Shown here piece by piece: positions 18,557 to 29,029 of a DNA stretch of 64,000 bases. The notes below the pieces were generated by a model. That model saw only the letters and a program-made list of their open reading frames with translations, was not told the origin of the DNA and made no database searches. The DNA lies in NCBI GenBank assembly GCA_024244705.1, contig JAAEOK010000001.1, positions 96,587-160,586 on the forward strand. Direction: 5' to 3'. The DNA comes from Alphaproteobacteria bacterium. Lineage in GTDB: Bacteria; Pseudomonadota; Alphaproteobacteria; JAAEOK01. The first letter of the stretch is position 1. Every line of letters starts with the position of its first letter. The position numbers and the translations under genes are program-made.

Positions 18557-20308
18557 CTAAACCGGCATCCCCGCCTTGCGCAGACCCTCGAGCCAATGGT
18601 CGCGGTCGGCGTCATGGCGGAACGGCTCATCGGCGACGATATAGCGTTTCCAATCGACCTGGGGCGCGCTGGCGACGACCTCGTCGGCGATCCGCTGTGC
18701 CGTTTCCACATCCCCGCTTTGCGCATAGGCGGCGGCGAGCCAGGCGCGCACCCAATAGGGCGGCTCGCGGACCCGGGTCAGCGCCGCGGCAGCCTCCTCG
18801 TAGCGGCGCGCGACATAGAGTGCCTGGCCGAGATCTTCGCAGTACCAATCGGGATGATAGGGGTTGAGCCGCATCGCCCGGCTGATCCACTCGATCGCCT
18901 CCTCGGCTTGGCCGAAGAAGGTGAGCATCAGGCCCATGTGGGCTTGGCTGTTGGCGTCGTTCGGGTTGAGGTCGATGCTCTTGCGGTGATGGTACTCGGC
19001 GGCGTCGAAGGCGCGCTTGTAGAGCTGAACGCGGCCAAAGATGACGTGGCTGCGGCCGTCGTTGTCGTCGAGGGATAGCGCCTTGCGGGCCAGCGATTCG
19101 GCCTCGTCGAGGCATTCCATCGGACCATGCCATAGCCACTCATAGAGATAGGTCCCGGCGAGCAGCGCATGGGCGGCGGCGTAGCGGGGGTCGGTGGCGA
19201 TCGCGGCTTCGAACATCTCGCGCGCCTTGAGCGTATCGGCCATGGTCAGCCGGTTGAGGCGCTCACTTCCCCGCAGCACATGATCATAGGCCAGATGGCT
19301 TTCGGTCGGCTTCTCGCGCGCGCTTTCGGCACCCGCGGATTCGAGCCGCCCGGCAAGGGTCGAGACGATGGTCTGAATGACGTCGTCCTGGACCGCGAAG
19401 AAATCCGACATGTCGATGTCGTAACGTTCCCCCCACAGGCGGCTGCCGTGCTCGGTCTCGATCAGTTGTGCATTGATGCGCGCCTTGTCGCCGGCGCGCC
19501 GGATGCTGCCGTCGAGCAGGAATTGGACGCCGAGCTCGCGGCCGACACCCTTGTGGTCGACCTCGCGGTCGCGATAGGTGAGCGACGAGCGGCTGGCAAT
19601 AACGAACAAAGAGCGGAACCGCGACAGCTCGGTGATGATGTCCTCGGTAACGCCCTCGCTGAAATAGGCCTGCTGCGGGTCGTCGCTGTGGTTGCGAAAC
19701 GGCAGCACGGCGATCGACGGCCGCGACGGCCGTGGCAGCGATCCGCCGGGGCGTTCCCGCCGGTAGCCGGGTTCCGGCATATCGACCGCTTGCACTCGGT
19801 AGACACGGATCGGCCGGACGATGTTCTTCAGGCTGCGCTCGCCGAGAAAATCGAACTCGTACGCGATCTTGCCGTCGACATAGTCGTAGACGGTGCCGGA
19901 AATAAACGTCGTTCCCGGCTCGGCGATGCCTTCGACCCGGGCCGCGACGTTGACGCCATCGCCGAGCAGATTGCCGCCATCGACCATGACGTCGCCGAGA
20001 TTGATGCCGATACGGAACTGCATCTTCTGGTCGTCGGGCCGTTCGACATTGCGCTTGGCCAGGCTCTGCTGCATGCGTACCGCGCATCGCACCGCCTCGA
20101 CCGGGCTCGCGAATTCGGCCAGCGCCCCATCGCCGGCCTCGCCGAAAACGCGGCCGCTGTGTTTTTCGACGAACTCATCGATGACCTGCCGGCAGCCCTG
20201 CAGCATGCGCAAGGTGTCTTCCTCGGCGTCACCCATCATCCGGCTGTAGCCAGCGGCGTCCGCGGCCAAGATTGTGGTCAGTTTGCGTTCGATGCGCTGC
20301 GGCGCCAT
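18557..20308 (-). CDS. Class III adenylate/guanylate cyclase domain protein with TolB-like and TPR regions
   Basis: 583 residues in three parts. Residues 8-170 form a class III cyclase domain: AADAAGYSRMM (metal-binding Asp region), GEAGDGALAEF and GVNVAARVEGIAE. Residues 205-330 form a FlgO/TolB-N-like domain: SIAVLPFRNHSDDP, YFSEGVTEDIITELS and LLDGSIRRAGDKARI. From about 340 to the end are TPRs. There is no membrane segment, so it acts in the cytosol. Such proteins are numerous in Rhizobiales and Rhodospirillales genomes; whether this one makes cAMP has not been shown. Confidence 0.88.
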   Translation of the reverse strand: MAPQRIERKLTTILAADAAGYSRMMGDAEEDTLRMLQGCRQVIDEFVEKHSGRVFGEAGDGALAEFASPVEAVRCAVRMQQSLAKRNVERPDDQKMQFRIGINLGDVMVDGGNLLGDGVNVAARVEGIAEPGTTFISGTVYDYVDGKIAYEFDFLGERSLKNIVRPIRVYRVQAVDMPEPGYRRERPGGSLPRPSRPSIAVLPFRNHSDDPQQAYFSEGVTEDIITELSRFRSLFVIASRSSLTYRDREVDHKGVGRELGVQFLLDGSIRRAGDKARINAQLIETEHGSRLWGERYDIDMSDFFAVQDDVIQTIVSTLAGRLESAGAESAREKPTESHLAYDHVLRGSERLNRLTMADTLKAREMFEAAIATDPRYAAAHALLAGTYLYEWLWHGPMECLDEAESLARKALSLDDNDGRSHVIFGRVQLYKRAFDAAEYHHRKSIDLNPNDANSQAHMGLMLTFFGQAEEAIEWISRAMRLNPYHPDWYCEDLGQALYVARRYEEAAAALTRVREPPYWVRAWLAAAYAQSGDVETAQRIADEVVASAPQVDWKRYIVADEPFRHDADRDHWLEGLRKAGMPV

Positions 20309-20446
20309 GTCGTATTCGCTCCAGGTGCAGACACAGACTATGCGAAAACGTTCTAGCGAACAATTTCGTGCGCGCTGTGCGTGATATCACATTTCGGCGT
20401 TGCCGCCGCGGCATCGGGCGTGTTGGGCACGCCTCGTGACTCCTAC

Positions 20447-21211
20447 TTAGAGCATCGTCGTCCCACCATCCACCATGATCGTCTGGCCGGTGATAAACCG
20501 GCTGTCGTTGGAAGCCAGGAACAGAACCGTCCCGACGAGATCGTCGGTTTCGAGGTTTTGCTTGAGGCACTGATTGTCGCGGATCACCTCGGCCGCCTTG
20601 TCGAGCTTGTCGCCGAAGAACTCCTCGGTGCCCTGGGTCATCACCGCGCTCGGCGCGATGGCGTTGACCCGGATCCAGTAGCGGCCGAGTTCGCGGGCCA
20701 TGCCTCGCGTCATGCCGATGACGGCGGCCTTCGAGGTCGTGTATTGGAGGGCGAAAGGCAGGCCATAAGTCGCCGCCAAGGACGAGATATTGATGATGCT
20801 GCCGCCGCCTCGTTCCTTCATGCTGCCGACAACGGCGCGGCTGCAATTCCACACCCCTTTTACGTTGACCGCCATGCAGGCATCCCATTCGGCCTCGTCG
20901 AGGCGGTCGAAAGGGCCGCTCGACAGCGCGGCATACAGCGCCGCGTTGTTGACCAGGATATCGACACCGCCGAACGCCTCGACCGCCGCCGCCGCCATGG
21001 CGTCGGCACCGGCGGAATCGGCGACATCGAGCGTACAGGCAATGACGCGGCCGCCTTCGGCGGCGATCGCCTGCTCGGTATCGGTGCAATCGGCACGGTC
21101 TGCGGCGACGATCGCGGCGCCCTCCGCGGCGAGCGCTTCGGCATAGGCGCGGCCAAGGCCGCGCGCGGCCCCGGTCACGACGGCGACTTTGTCACTCAAT
21201 CGGCTGCCCAC
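20447..21211 (-). CDS. SDR-family oxidoreductase
   Basis: 254 residues, classical short-chain dehydrogenase. The cofactor motif is TGAARGLGRAYAEA (TGxxxGxG) at about residue 14; NNAAL (NNAG position) and the catalytic triad ISSLAATYGLPFALQYTTSKA give Ser, Tyr (YTTSK) and Lys. GTG is the start. Substrate is not predictable; FabG-like enzymes and sugar or steroid dehydrogenases share these motifs. Confidence 0.9.
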   Translation of the reverse strand: MGSRLSDKVAVVTGAARGLGRAYAEALAAEGAAIVAADRADCTDTEQAIAAEGGRVIACTLDVADSAGADAMAAAAVEAFGGVDILVNNAALYAALSSGPFDRLDEAEWDACMAVNVKGVWNCSRAVVGSMKERGGGSIINISSLAATYGLPFALQYTTSKAAVIGMTRGMARELGRYWIRVNAIAPSAVMTQGTEEFFGDKLDKAAEVIRDNQCLKQNLETDDLVGTVLFLASNDSRFITGQTIMVDGGTTML

Positions 21212-21354
21212 CGCTTATCCTCTGATTCGAAACAGCTAAGATCGGCCACTATAGCCGCACCGGCGGTCGGTCTGCCACATCGCTACGCGGTCGGCCTTGC
21301 GGGGCGGCGCAATACGCGGAATGATGACGGCAAAACCGAAGCGGTCATGGGGAA

Positions 21355-21972
21355 ATGGGTCTCTACAGCAAGTTCGTCCTGCCCTGGGTTCTGCACTTGG
21401 CGATGCGGAATCCGGAGGCGATGCGTCTGCGCCAAAAAGTCGTGCCCCGCGCCCATGGCCGGGTGTTGGAGATCGGCATCGGTTCGGGGCTGAATTTGCC
21501 CTATTACACCGACCACGTGGACAGCGTGACCGGGCTCGAACCGTCGGATCGACTGCTCGCGATGGCGCGGACTCGCGTCGACGAAGGACCGGCCGAGGTC
21601 GGCTTCGATATCGGCGACGCGGCGGCACTGCCGTACGATTCCGATACCTTCGACACCGTGGTTTCAACCTGGACCCTGTGCTCGATAGCGGACCTGGACG
21701 CGGCCTTGAGCGAGGTGCGCCGCGTGCTGCGGCCGGATGGCGGTTTCCTGTTTGTCGAGCACGGCCGTTCCCCCGAATATCCGGTTCGACGCTGGCAGGA
21801 TCGCGTGACGCCGATATGGAAGCGGTGCGCCGGCGGGTGCCATCTTAACCGCGACATCGGCGGATCTATCGCCGCCGCGGGCTTTGCCGTTCATGATGTC
21901 GATACCGGGTACCTGGTGCGCGGCCCGCGCTTTCTGACATGGCACACGCTGGGACGTGCGGTGGCGAGATAG
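21355..21972 (+). CDS. Class I methyltransferase, UbiE/METTL7-like
   Basis: 205 residues. Motif I is VLEIGIGSGLNLPYY, motif II is VTGLEPSDRLLAMAR, and post I is WTLCSIADLDAALSEVRRVLRPDGGFLFVEHG. The C-terminal Cys pattern (KRCAGGCHLNRDI) is typical of METTL7/UbiE-like methyltransferases. ATG at 21355. The substrate is unknown. The downstream demethylase gene follows after 173 nt. Confidence 0.82.
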   Translation: MGLYSKFVLPWVLHLAMRNPEAMRLRQKVVPRAHGRVLEIGIGSGLNLPYYTDHVDSVTGLEPSDRLLAMARTRVDEGPAEVGFDIGDAAALPYDSDTFDTVVSTWTLCSIADLDAALSEVRRVLRPDGGFLFVEHGRSPEYPVRRWQDRVTPIWKRCAGGCHLNRDIGGSIAAAGFAVHDVDTGYLVRGPRFLTWHTLGRAVAR

Positions 21973-22145
21973 CTCGGGCGGCCTCGACCCGCTGGCCGGC
22001 TCGCCGGGCGCCGCCGCGACCCGAGGTCCGCTCGGCAAACTTGGCGATTCGCGCCGCGGTGACATGCCAGGAGGATTTTCGATTGACCCCGTTGCCGAAC
22101 CGGCCCATAGCGGCGCTGGAATTTTGGTCCCGGGAGAGAACACGA

Positions 22146-23303
22146 ATGGATCACAAGATCGACCAGCCGCTGATGGGGATTTCGGCGCGAATTCGCAAGT
22201 CACCGTTCTTCGATGCGACCCGCCGCTGGGGCTACCGCTCTTACACCACCTACAACCACATGCTGATGCCGTTGGTCTACGAGAGCTCGCAGGCCGATTA
22301 CGAGCATCTCAATAGCGCGGTTACATTGTGGGATACCGCCGGCGAACGGCAGGTCGAAATTACCGGTCCGGATGCGGCGCGGTTCACCCAATACTTGGTC
22401 GCGCGCGACCTCTCCAAATGCAAAGTCGGCCAATGCAAATACGTGATATTGACGACGCCGCAGGGCGGGATCGTCAACGACCCGGTCCTGTTGAAGCTGG
22501 CCGAGAATCATTACTGGCTGTCGTTGGCCGACAGCGACGTGTTGCTGTGGGCGCTCGGTATCGCCCACCATATCGGCATGGAGGTTGAGCTGGCGGAGCC
22601 GGATGTGTCGCCGCTCCAGGTGCAGGGGCCAAAAAGCCGCGACCTGATGCACGACGTGTTCGGCGGCTGGATCGACGAGCTCAAGTTCTTCTGGTTCCGC
22701 GAGGCCGACCTCGACGGCATCCCCCTGGTGATCTCGCGCACGGGGTGGAGCGGTGAGCCCGGCTACGAGTTGTTTCTGCGCGACGGCAGCCGCGGCGACG
22801 AGCTTTGGGAGCGCATGATGGAAGCCGGCAAGCCCTACGGCATCGCGCCCGCCGCGCCCAACGCGATCAGCCGGATCGAGGGTGGGATGCTGTCCTACGG
22901 TGCGGACATGACGATCTTCGAAAACCCCCTGGAGGTCGGACTCGACCGCTTCGTCGATCTCGACCAGGAGGCCGATTTCATCGGCAAGTCGGCATTGCGG
23001 CGCATTCGCGAGACCGGCGTTTCGCGGCGCATGGTCGGGCTTCATATCGCCGGCGAGGCGATGCCCGCCAACCAGCATGTCTGGCCGGTCACGGTGGACG
23101 GTTCATGGATCGGCCGGGTCAGCAGTTCGATCTTCTCGCCGGGCCTCGAACGCAATATCGCGCTGGCATTGCTCGATATCGCGTATACCGAACCGGGCAC
23201 GAGGGTCGAGGTCGACACCGACGCCGGCCTGCGCACGGCCGAGGTGACGACCTTGCCGTTCGTCGATCACGCCGCGGCGAAACGCAAGACCGGGACACCG
23301 TGA
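22146..23303 (+). CDS. GcvT-family tetrahydrofolate-dependent demethylase, DmdA-like
   Basis: 385 residues; the ATG at 22146 has the Shine-Dalgarno GGGAGAG. The N-terminus has RIRKSPFFDATRRWG and YTTYNHMLMPLVYES, like DMSP demethylases. The folate-binding core shows LWDTAGERQVEITGPDA, QGPKSRDLM, SRTGWSGEPGYELF and a GcvT-C barrel with GLHIAGEAMPANQHVWPV. In the family, DmdA moves a methyl group from DMSP to THF; related enzymes demethylate sarcosine, dimethylglycine or methoxy compounds. By motif order DMSP-demethylase-like is the best match, but the substrate is not proven. It is followed directly by a crotonase, an acyl-CoA ligase and RidA. Confidence 0.7.
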   Translation: MDHKIDQPLMGISARIRKSPFFDATRRWGYRSYTTYNHMLMPLVYESSQADYEHLNSAVTLWDTAGERQVEITGPDAARFTQYLVARDLSKCKVGQCKYVILTTPQGGIVNDPVLLKLAENHYWLSLADSDVLLWALGIAHHIGMEVELAEPDVSPLQVQGPKSRDLMHDVFGGWIDELKFFWFREADLDGIPLVISRTGWSGEPGYELFLRDGSRGDELWERMMEAGKPYGIAPAAPNAISRIEGGMLSYGADMTIFENPLEVGLDRFVDLDQEADFIGKSALRRIRETGVSRRMVGLHIAGEAMPANQHVWPVTVDGSWIGRVSSSIFSPGLERNIALALLDIAYTEPGTRVEVDTDAGLRTAEVTTLPFVDHAAAKRKTGTP

Positions 23304-23333
23304 CGGGTCGCCGGCAAGCGGAGGGCAGAACGC

Positions 23334-24107
23334 ATGAGCAATCCCGTATTGATCGAAAACGACGGCAATGTCCGGATCATCACGCTCAACCGGCCGGAAC
23401 GGTTGAACGCGATCAACGACGCATTGCTCGACGGGCTTAACGGCGCCCTGGCCGCGGCCAATGCCGATGATTCGGTCGGTGCGGTCATCGTCCGCGGCGC
23501 CGGGCGCGCGTTCTGCGCCGGCGACGACCTGATCGAGCAGGAGGACATGGAGGGCCTCGGCGAGGACCAGGTCCGCCCGTTCGTCGAGGCCATCCAAGAC
23601 GTGACGCGAAACATCATGTTCGGCGACAAGGTGGTGATCGCCGCCGTTCGCGGGTGGGCCGTCGGCGGCGCGTTCTCGTGGCCGATCAATGCCGACTTCG
23701 CGATCTGGACCGACGGCGCGCGCGGTTTCTTCCCCGAGATCACCTACGGCATCTTCGTCAGCGGCGGTGTGACCTATTTGCTGCCGCAGCTGGTCAGCCG
23801 CATCAAGGCCCACGAAATGCTCTATCTCAGCCGCAAGTATGACGGCGCGGCGCTTGCCGAGTGCGGCTTGGCGTGGCGGGTCGTGGCCGAGGACGCGCTC
23901 GACGAAGCGGCGCTCGAATTGGCCCGCTATATCGCAGACCTGCCGTCGGCCGCGCGCCGCGCGATGAAGCATTGTTTGACCCGCATCGACAGGGACCGGC
24001 TGGAAACCGCCATGGCGATGGAAAGCGACGCCGTCGTCGAAAGCATTCTCGATCCCGAAACCTATCGTCGCATCCGCGAGGTCTCGGAACGCGGCCGCAA
24101 GAAATGA
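23334..24107 (+). CDS. Enoyl-CoA hydratase/isomerase (crotonase) family protein
   Basis: 257 residues. The oxyanion-hole motif is GRAFCAGDDLIEQ, and the second conserved segment is ARGFFPEITYGIFVSGGVTYLLPQ, which keeps the later Glu (PE). The earlier active-site segment reads GGAFSWPINADF, where the usual catalytic Glu of hydratases is missing by eye. So a plain hydratase is not certain; isomerase, dehydratase or hydrolase activity is possible. Its TGA overlaps the ATG of the next gene (ATGA at 24104-24107). Confidence 0.85.
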   Translation: MSNPVLIENDGNVRIITLNRPERLNAINDALLDGLNGALAAANADDSVGAVIVRGAGRAFCAGDDLIEQEDMEGLGEDQVRPFVEAIQDVTRNIMFGDKVVIAAVRGWAVGGAFSWPINADFAIWTDGARGFFPEITYGIFVSGGVTYLLPQLVSRIKAHEMLYLSRKYDGAALAECGLAWRVVAEDALDEAALELARYIADLPSAARRAMKHCLTRIDRDRLETAMAMESDAVVESILDPETYRRIREVSERGRKK

Positions 24108-25705
24108 CCATGAGGGCCTCTCACCCGGCGGCCGATTCGGTCGTCGCGCTGTGCCGGCGTGCCGCCGGCCTATGGCCCGCCAAGAACGCGCTAGTCTTCG
24201 ATGAGACCGGGGAACGCCTGACCTTCGACGAGATCGACAAACGATCCGACCGCATCGCGGCGGCGCTGGCCGCACTCGGCATCGCTCCCGGCGACCGCGT
24301 CGCGCTTATGGTTCGCAACGTCCCGGCGTTTCCCCTGGTTTGGCTCGGCATCCTCAAGGCGGGCGCGATCATGGTGCCGGTCAATGTATTCTACCGCGTC
24401 GCCGATGCTGGCCACGTGCTTTCGCACAGCGGTGCCCGGGCCGTGGTCGCGGCGGACGAATTCGTGCCGCTGCTGAGCCGCGTCGTGGCCGAAGGCGGGC
24501 TGTCGGTTGTGATCGTTTCCGGCGATGGCACCGGCGACGGCGCGGTGCAAAGCCTCGACGCGCTGGTCGCCGCCGCCCCCGAAGACACCCCGGCGGTGCC
24601 GGTCCGGTCCGACATGCTGGCCAATATTCAATATACCTCCGGCACTACCGGCCAGCCCAAGGGCGTCATGCAGTCGCACGGCATGTGGGTCGATTTCTGC
24701 CGCCGCGTCGCCGAACTCCATGACGGGCTGTCGGCCGACGACGTCATCCTCACCGCCCAGCCCTTCTACTACCTCGATCCGCAATGGAACCTGGCTGTGG
24801 CATTCCTCACCGGCGCCGAGCTGATCGTTCTCGACCGCTTTCATCCGTCGACTTTCTGGGACCGGGTGCGCGCCTACCGGGTGACCTGGTTCTATTGTCT
24901 CGGCGTGATGCCGAAGCTGCTGCTCAAGCAGCCAGTCGACCCGCGGGACCGCGACCACGCGGTCCGTCGCGTGCTGTGCTCCGCGATCCCGCCGGTCGAC
25001 CACGCCGCCATCGAGGCGCGCTGGGGCACGCCCTGGTTCGAAGCCTTCGGCATGACCGAGACCGGCATCGACATCGCGGTTCCGCTCGACGAGCACGATG
25101 CCTGCGTCGGCACCGGCTGTATCGGCCGCCCGGTCGCCGGCCGCGAGGCAAGAGTGGTGGACGAGGATGGGCGTCCCGTCCCGCCGGACGTGGTCGGCGA
25201 GCTGGTGCTGCGCGGCACCGGCATGATGGACGGCTATTACCGCAACCCGGAGGCGACCGCGGAAACCTTTCGCGGCGGCTGGATGCATACCGGCGATCTG
25301 GCGCGCCGGGACAATGACGGCCGCATCTTTTTCGTCGGTCGCGACAAGGACATGATCCGCCGCAGCGGCGAGAACATTGCCGCCGCCGAAATTGAAACAG
25401 TGCTGGCCCAGCACGACGCGGTGCGCCTGGCCGCGTGTCTCGGCGTCCCCGACGACCTGCGCGGCGAGGAGGTCATGGCGTTCGTCGTGTTGCAACCGGG
25501 CCACAGCGCCGAGACCCTGCCGCCGCCCGACCTCGCCGCGTTTTGTGACGACCGCCTGGCCTACTTCAAAGTGCCGCGCTATTGGGCCTATCGCGACGAT
25601 CTGCCGCGCACGCCGTCGGAGCGCGTGCGCAAGGAGGCTCTGAAGGGCGAGCGCGGAGACCCGCGCGTCGGTGCCTGGGACCGGCTCGAAGAGCGGTGGC
25701 GGTAG
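24104..25705 (+). CDS. Acyl-CoA ligase (AMP-dependent, CaiC-like)
   Basis: 533 residues. AMP-binding motifs are YTSGTTGQPKGV (P-loop-like A3), AFGMTETGIDI (A5), GWMHTGDLARRD (A7) and RSGENIAAAEIE with a C-terminal ERVRKEAL (A8-A10, catalytic Lys). The closest pattern is that of crotonobetaine/carnitine-CoA ligase (CaiC) and methylmercaptopropionate-CoA ligases (DmdB). It is translationally coupled to the crotonase (4-nt overlap); ATG at 24110 is a second candidate. With the DmdA-like protein upstream it forms a demethylate, activate and convert pathway unit. Confidence 0.85.
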   Translation: MTMRASHPAADSVVALCRRAAGLWPAKNALVFDETGERLTFDEIDKRSDRIAAALAALGIAPGDRVALMVRNVPAFPLVWLGILKAGAIMVPVNVFYRVADAGHVLSHSGARAVVAADEFVPLLSRVVAEGGLSVVIVSGDGTGDGAVQSLDALVAAAPEDTPAVPVRSDMLANIQYTSGTTGQPKGVMQSHGMWVDFCRRVAELHDGLSADDVILTAQPFYYLDPQWNLAVAFLTGAELIVLDRFHPSTFWDRVRAYRVTWFYCLGVMPKLLLKQPVDPRDRDHAVRRVLCSAIPPVDHAAIEARWGTPWFEAFGMTETGIDIAVPLDEHDACVGTGCIGRPVAGREARVVDEDGRPVPPDVVGELVLRGTGMMDGYYRNPEATAETFRGGWMHTGDLARRDNDGRIFFVGRDKDMIRRSGENIAAAEIETVLAQHDAVRLAACLGVPDDLRGEEVMAFVVLQPGHSAETLPPPDLAAFCDDRLAYFKVPRYWAYRDDLPRTPSERVRKEALKGERGDPRVGAWDRLEERWR

Positions 25706-25741
25706 GCCCCGACGGATCATGCGGGATTGAAAGGAGCAACC

Positions 25742-26230
25742 ATGTCGCTTATCGATGCGAAACTTGAGGCCCTCGGCCTCAACCTGCCGGCGCCGATGCA
25801 GCCGCCGCCGGGGATTGTGCTGCCGTTTTCATGGGTTCGGGTGCGCGGCAATCGGGCTTTTGTCTCGGGCCATATCGCAACCAACCCCGACGGAACCGTT
25901 GCCGAGGCACTGTTGGGGACGGTGGGTGGCGACATGATGCTCGAACACGGTCACGAGGCGGCGCGCCAGACCGGGCTCTCGATTCTCGGCAGTCTGCGGC
26001 GTGAACTCGGCGATCTCGACAGGATTTCGGCCTGGTTGCGCGCCTTCGGCATGGTCCACGCGGCGCCGGGCTTCGACCGTTTCCCATTGGTGATCAATGG
26101 GTTTTCGGACCTGATCATCGAAATCTTCGGGACCGATATCGGCGACCACGCACGTTCGGCGGTGGGTCTCGCCGGCCTGCCCTTCGGCGCCGCGGTCGAA
26201 ATCGAGGCCGAAGTCGAGATCGCCGGCTGA
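25742..26230 (+). CDS. RidA-family protein
   Basis: 162 residues from the ATG at 25742 (Shine-Dalgarno AAAGGAG just upstream, ending 5 nt before the ATG). The trimeric RidA/YjgF fold is seen in GNRAFVSGHIATNPDG, SILGSLRRELGDLDRI, and ARSAVGLAGLPFGAAVEIEA (with the conserved Arg and end motif). RidA hydrolyses reactive enamine/imine products, so its place behind a ligase/crotonase pair suggests detoxification of an amino-group intermediate. It is closer to the longer alphaproteobacterial subgroup than to E. coli RidA (128 aa). Confidence 0.85.
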   Translation: MSLIDAKLEALGLNLPAPMQPPPGIVLPFSWVRVRGNRAFVSGHIATNPDGTVAEALLGTVGGDMMLEHGHEAARQTGLSILGSLRRELGDLDRISAWLRAFGMVHAAPGFDRFPLVINGFSDLIIEIFGTDIGDHARSAVGLAGLPFGAAVEIEAEVEIAG

Positions 26231-26272
26231 ACACGGAGCGCACGCTGTACGAAACTCGGGTCGCGCCGCGTG

Positions 26273-27166
26273 TCAGCGGCCGCCTTGCGCCCGGCTGAGG
26301 ACGAGGACGTTGCCGACCAGGGTCAGGCAAACGCCGCCGAAGGCGAGCAGGGTCCAGCTATAGTCTTCGAACACGGTCGATATCGATAGCGCGACAATCG
26401 GGAACAACACCGTCGCATAGGCTGCCCGCTCGGCGCCGATCCGCCCGAGCAGCGCGAAATAGCAGGCGAAGGCGACGACCGAGCCGAAAGTGGCCAGATA
26501 GAGCAGCGAACCGACATAGGGAAAGGCGGGGTCGAAGGCCAGCGATTCGCCCCGTGTCCAGGCGAACAGCGCGAGGAAGGCAGTGCCGTAGGCCATCGCC
26601 CACGCGGTGCTGCCGCGCACCGAGAGACCGGCCGCCTGGTTGCGCGCCGACACCAGGCTGCCGAGGGCGAACGAACTGGTGCCGCCGACGCACAGGATCA
26701 GGCCCAAACCGGCGCCGGCACCGAATGACAGGTCGATCAGTTCGGGCCAGAAGACGGCCGCGATCCCGGCGGTGCCGAGCGCCGCACCGAGGGCCACCCG
26801 TGACGGCGGCGGCCGCCGCGCCAGGGCAGCGTTGAACAACATGGTCAGGGCCGAGGCGGTGGAGAAGACGACGGCGATCAGCCCGGTCGTGAGGTAGGCC
26901 GCCGCCAGATACAAGAGAAAGAAATTGGTCGAGAAAATCGTCGCCCCCTGCAGCGCGATGAACAGATGATCGCACGGCGAAAAGCGCAGCGGCAGCCGGC
27001 GGACGACGGCCCAGCCGAACATGAAGAGCGCGGCGAAGGCGAATCGGTAGGCGACGGAGATCTCCGCCGGCACGACGCCGATTTGGAACTTGACCATGAT
27101 CCAGCTTGTTCCCCAGACCAGGACCAGGGTGACGTAGATCAGAAGGGTGTTGGTCGCCGGTGCCAC
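26273..27166 (-). CDS. EamA/DMT-family exporter
   Basis: 297 residues, ten hydrophobic helices in two repeats (EamA twice), the layout of the drug/metabolite transporter superfamily. Start is a GTG at 27166. Likely exports an amino acid or small metabolite. It lies between the RidA gene (convergent) and the ABC importer operon (same strand, 40 nt downstream). Confidence 0.85.
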   Translation of the reverse strand: MAPATNTLLIYVTLVLVWGTSWIMVKFQIGVVPAEISVAYRFAFAALFMFGWAVVRRLPLRFSPCDHLFIALQGATIFSTNFFLLYLAAAYLTTGLIAVVFSTASALTMLFNAALARRPPPSRVALGAALGTAGIAAVFWPELIDLSFGAGAGLGLILCVGGTSSFALGSLVSARNQAAGLSVRGSTAWAMAYGTAFLALFAWTRGESLAFDPAFPYVGSLLYLATFGSVVAFACYFALLGRIGAERAAYATVLFPIVALSISTVFEDYSWTLLAFGGVCLTLVGNVLVLSRAQGGR

Positions 27167-27206
27167 TGACAGGAATTTCAGCCAAGGCCGACGGCGCGGC
27201 GATCGG

Positions 27207-27986
<780 letters not shown>

Positions 27987-28008
27987 GGCGATCTCCGTCC
28001 GCGCGCGA

Positions 28009-28980
28009 TCAGCGGGCGCTCTTCTTCCGGTAGTGGGCCTCGATGCGGGATTGGATGGCTTCGAGGATGATGGTCAGCACCCAATAGATCATCGCCGCGG
28101 TGATCAGCATTTCCATGTGCTGGAAGGTTTTGGTGCCGAGCGTGCGGGCGAGGAACATCAGCTCCCACACGCCGATCACCGAAACCAGCGACGAATCCTT
28201 GAGCATGGCGATGAATTGGTTTCCGGTCGGCGGGATGATGATGGGGATCGCCTGGGGCAGGATGATGCGGCGCATGGTGAGGCCGAACTTGAACCCGAGC
28301 GCCCGCGACGCCTCCCATTGGCCGCGTGGAATGCTCTCGATGCCGGCGCGGAAGATCTCGGTCATGTAGGCGCCGTAGCACAGTGCCAGGGCGGCAATGC
28401 CGGCGGGTACTGCGTCGACGACGAAACCGAGCTGCGGCAGGCCGAGGTAAATCAGATAGAGCTGCATCAGCAACGGCAGGCCGCGGAACAAGGAGGTGTA
28501 GAAAGTGGCGATGCCGAAGGCGAAGCCGTTGGTCGAAAGTTTCGCAATCGCGCCGACGATGGCGATCGCCGAGGCGATGACGATCGCGATCGCCGACACG
28601 TAGAGCGTCGTGAACAATCCTCTGCTGATCATGAACCAGATCTTGCTCTCGATGAACTCGAGGCTGAGATTGAACAGCAGGAAGAAGCCCAGGCAGCAGA
28701 GGCCGAGCTCGAACCACACCACCAATATCTGGAGGCGGAGCGGCAGGAACCCGATCAGCACGATGTTGACCACGAATATGAGCGCCAGCACGAAGGAGAC
28801 GACGGAGCGGCCGTAGAGACCGCTCGTCGCCGGATCCCCGATGGCCGGGGCCAGGAAATGGCCGAAGATGGAGTTGGTGAAGTCGAGCGCGAAGAAGCCC
28901 GCGAATGTTATGCCCAGTAGGATAAGCAAGAAGCCCGGCTTGTGCACGAGCTTGCTCTGGACGACTGTATCCGCATACAT
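28009..28980 (-). CDS. Polar amino-acid ABC importer, permease with extra N-terminal helices
   Basis: 323 residues, longer than the usual 220-240 for the HisM/GlnP type. The C-terminal 215 residues hold the permease domain with the EAA motif [22 protein letters not shown]. About three extra helices form an N-terminal extension ([33 protein letters not shown] and [21 protein letters not shown]). A single permease gene probably makes a homodimer. Confidence 0.88.
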   Translation of the reverse strand: MYADTVVQSKLVHKPGFLLILLGITFAGFFALDFTNSIFGHFLAPAIGDPATSGLYGRSVVSFVLALIFVVNIVLIGFLPLRLQILVVWFELGLCCLGFFLLFNLSLEFIESKIWFMISRGLFTTLYVSAIAIVIASAIAIVGAIAKLSTNGFAFGIATFYTSLFRGLPLLMQLYLIYLGLPQLGFVVDAVPAGIAALALCYGAYMTEIFRAGIESIPRGQWEASRALGFKFGLTMRRIILPQAIPIIIPPTGNQFIAMLKDSSLVSVIGVWELMFLARTLGTKTFQHMEMLITAAMIYWVLTIILEAIQSRIEAHYRKKSAR

Positions 28981-29029
28981 CGCCGCGCCCTCCTCACCTT
29001 ATGATTATCGTTGTGAGTCGGGTTCTTCT

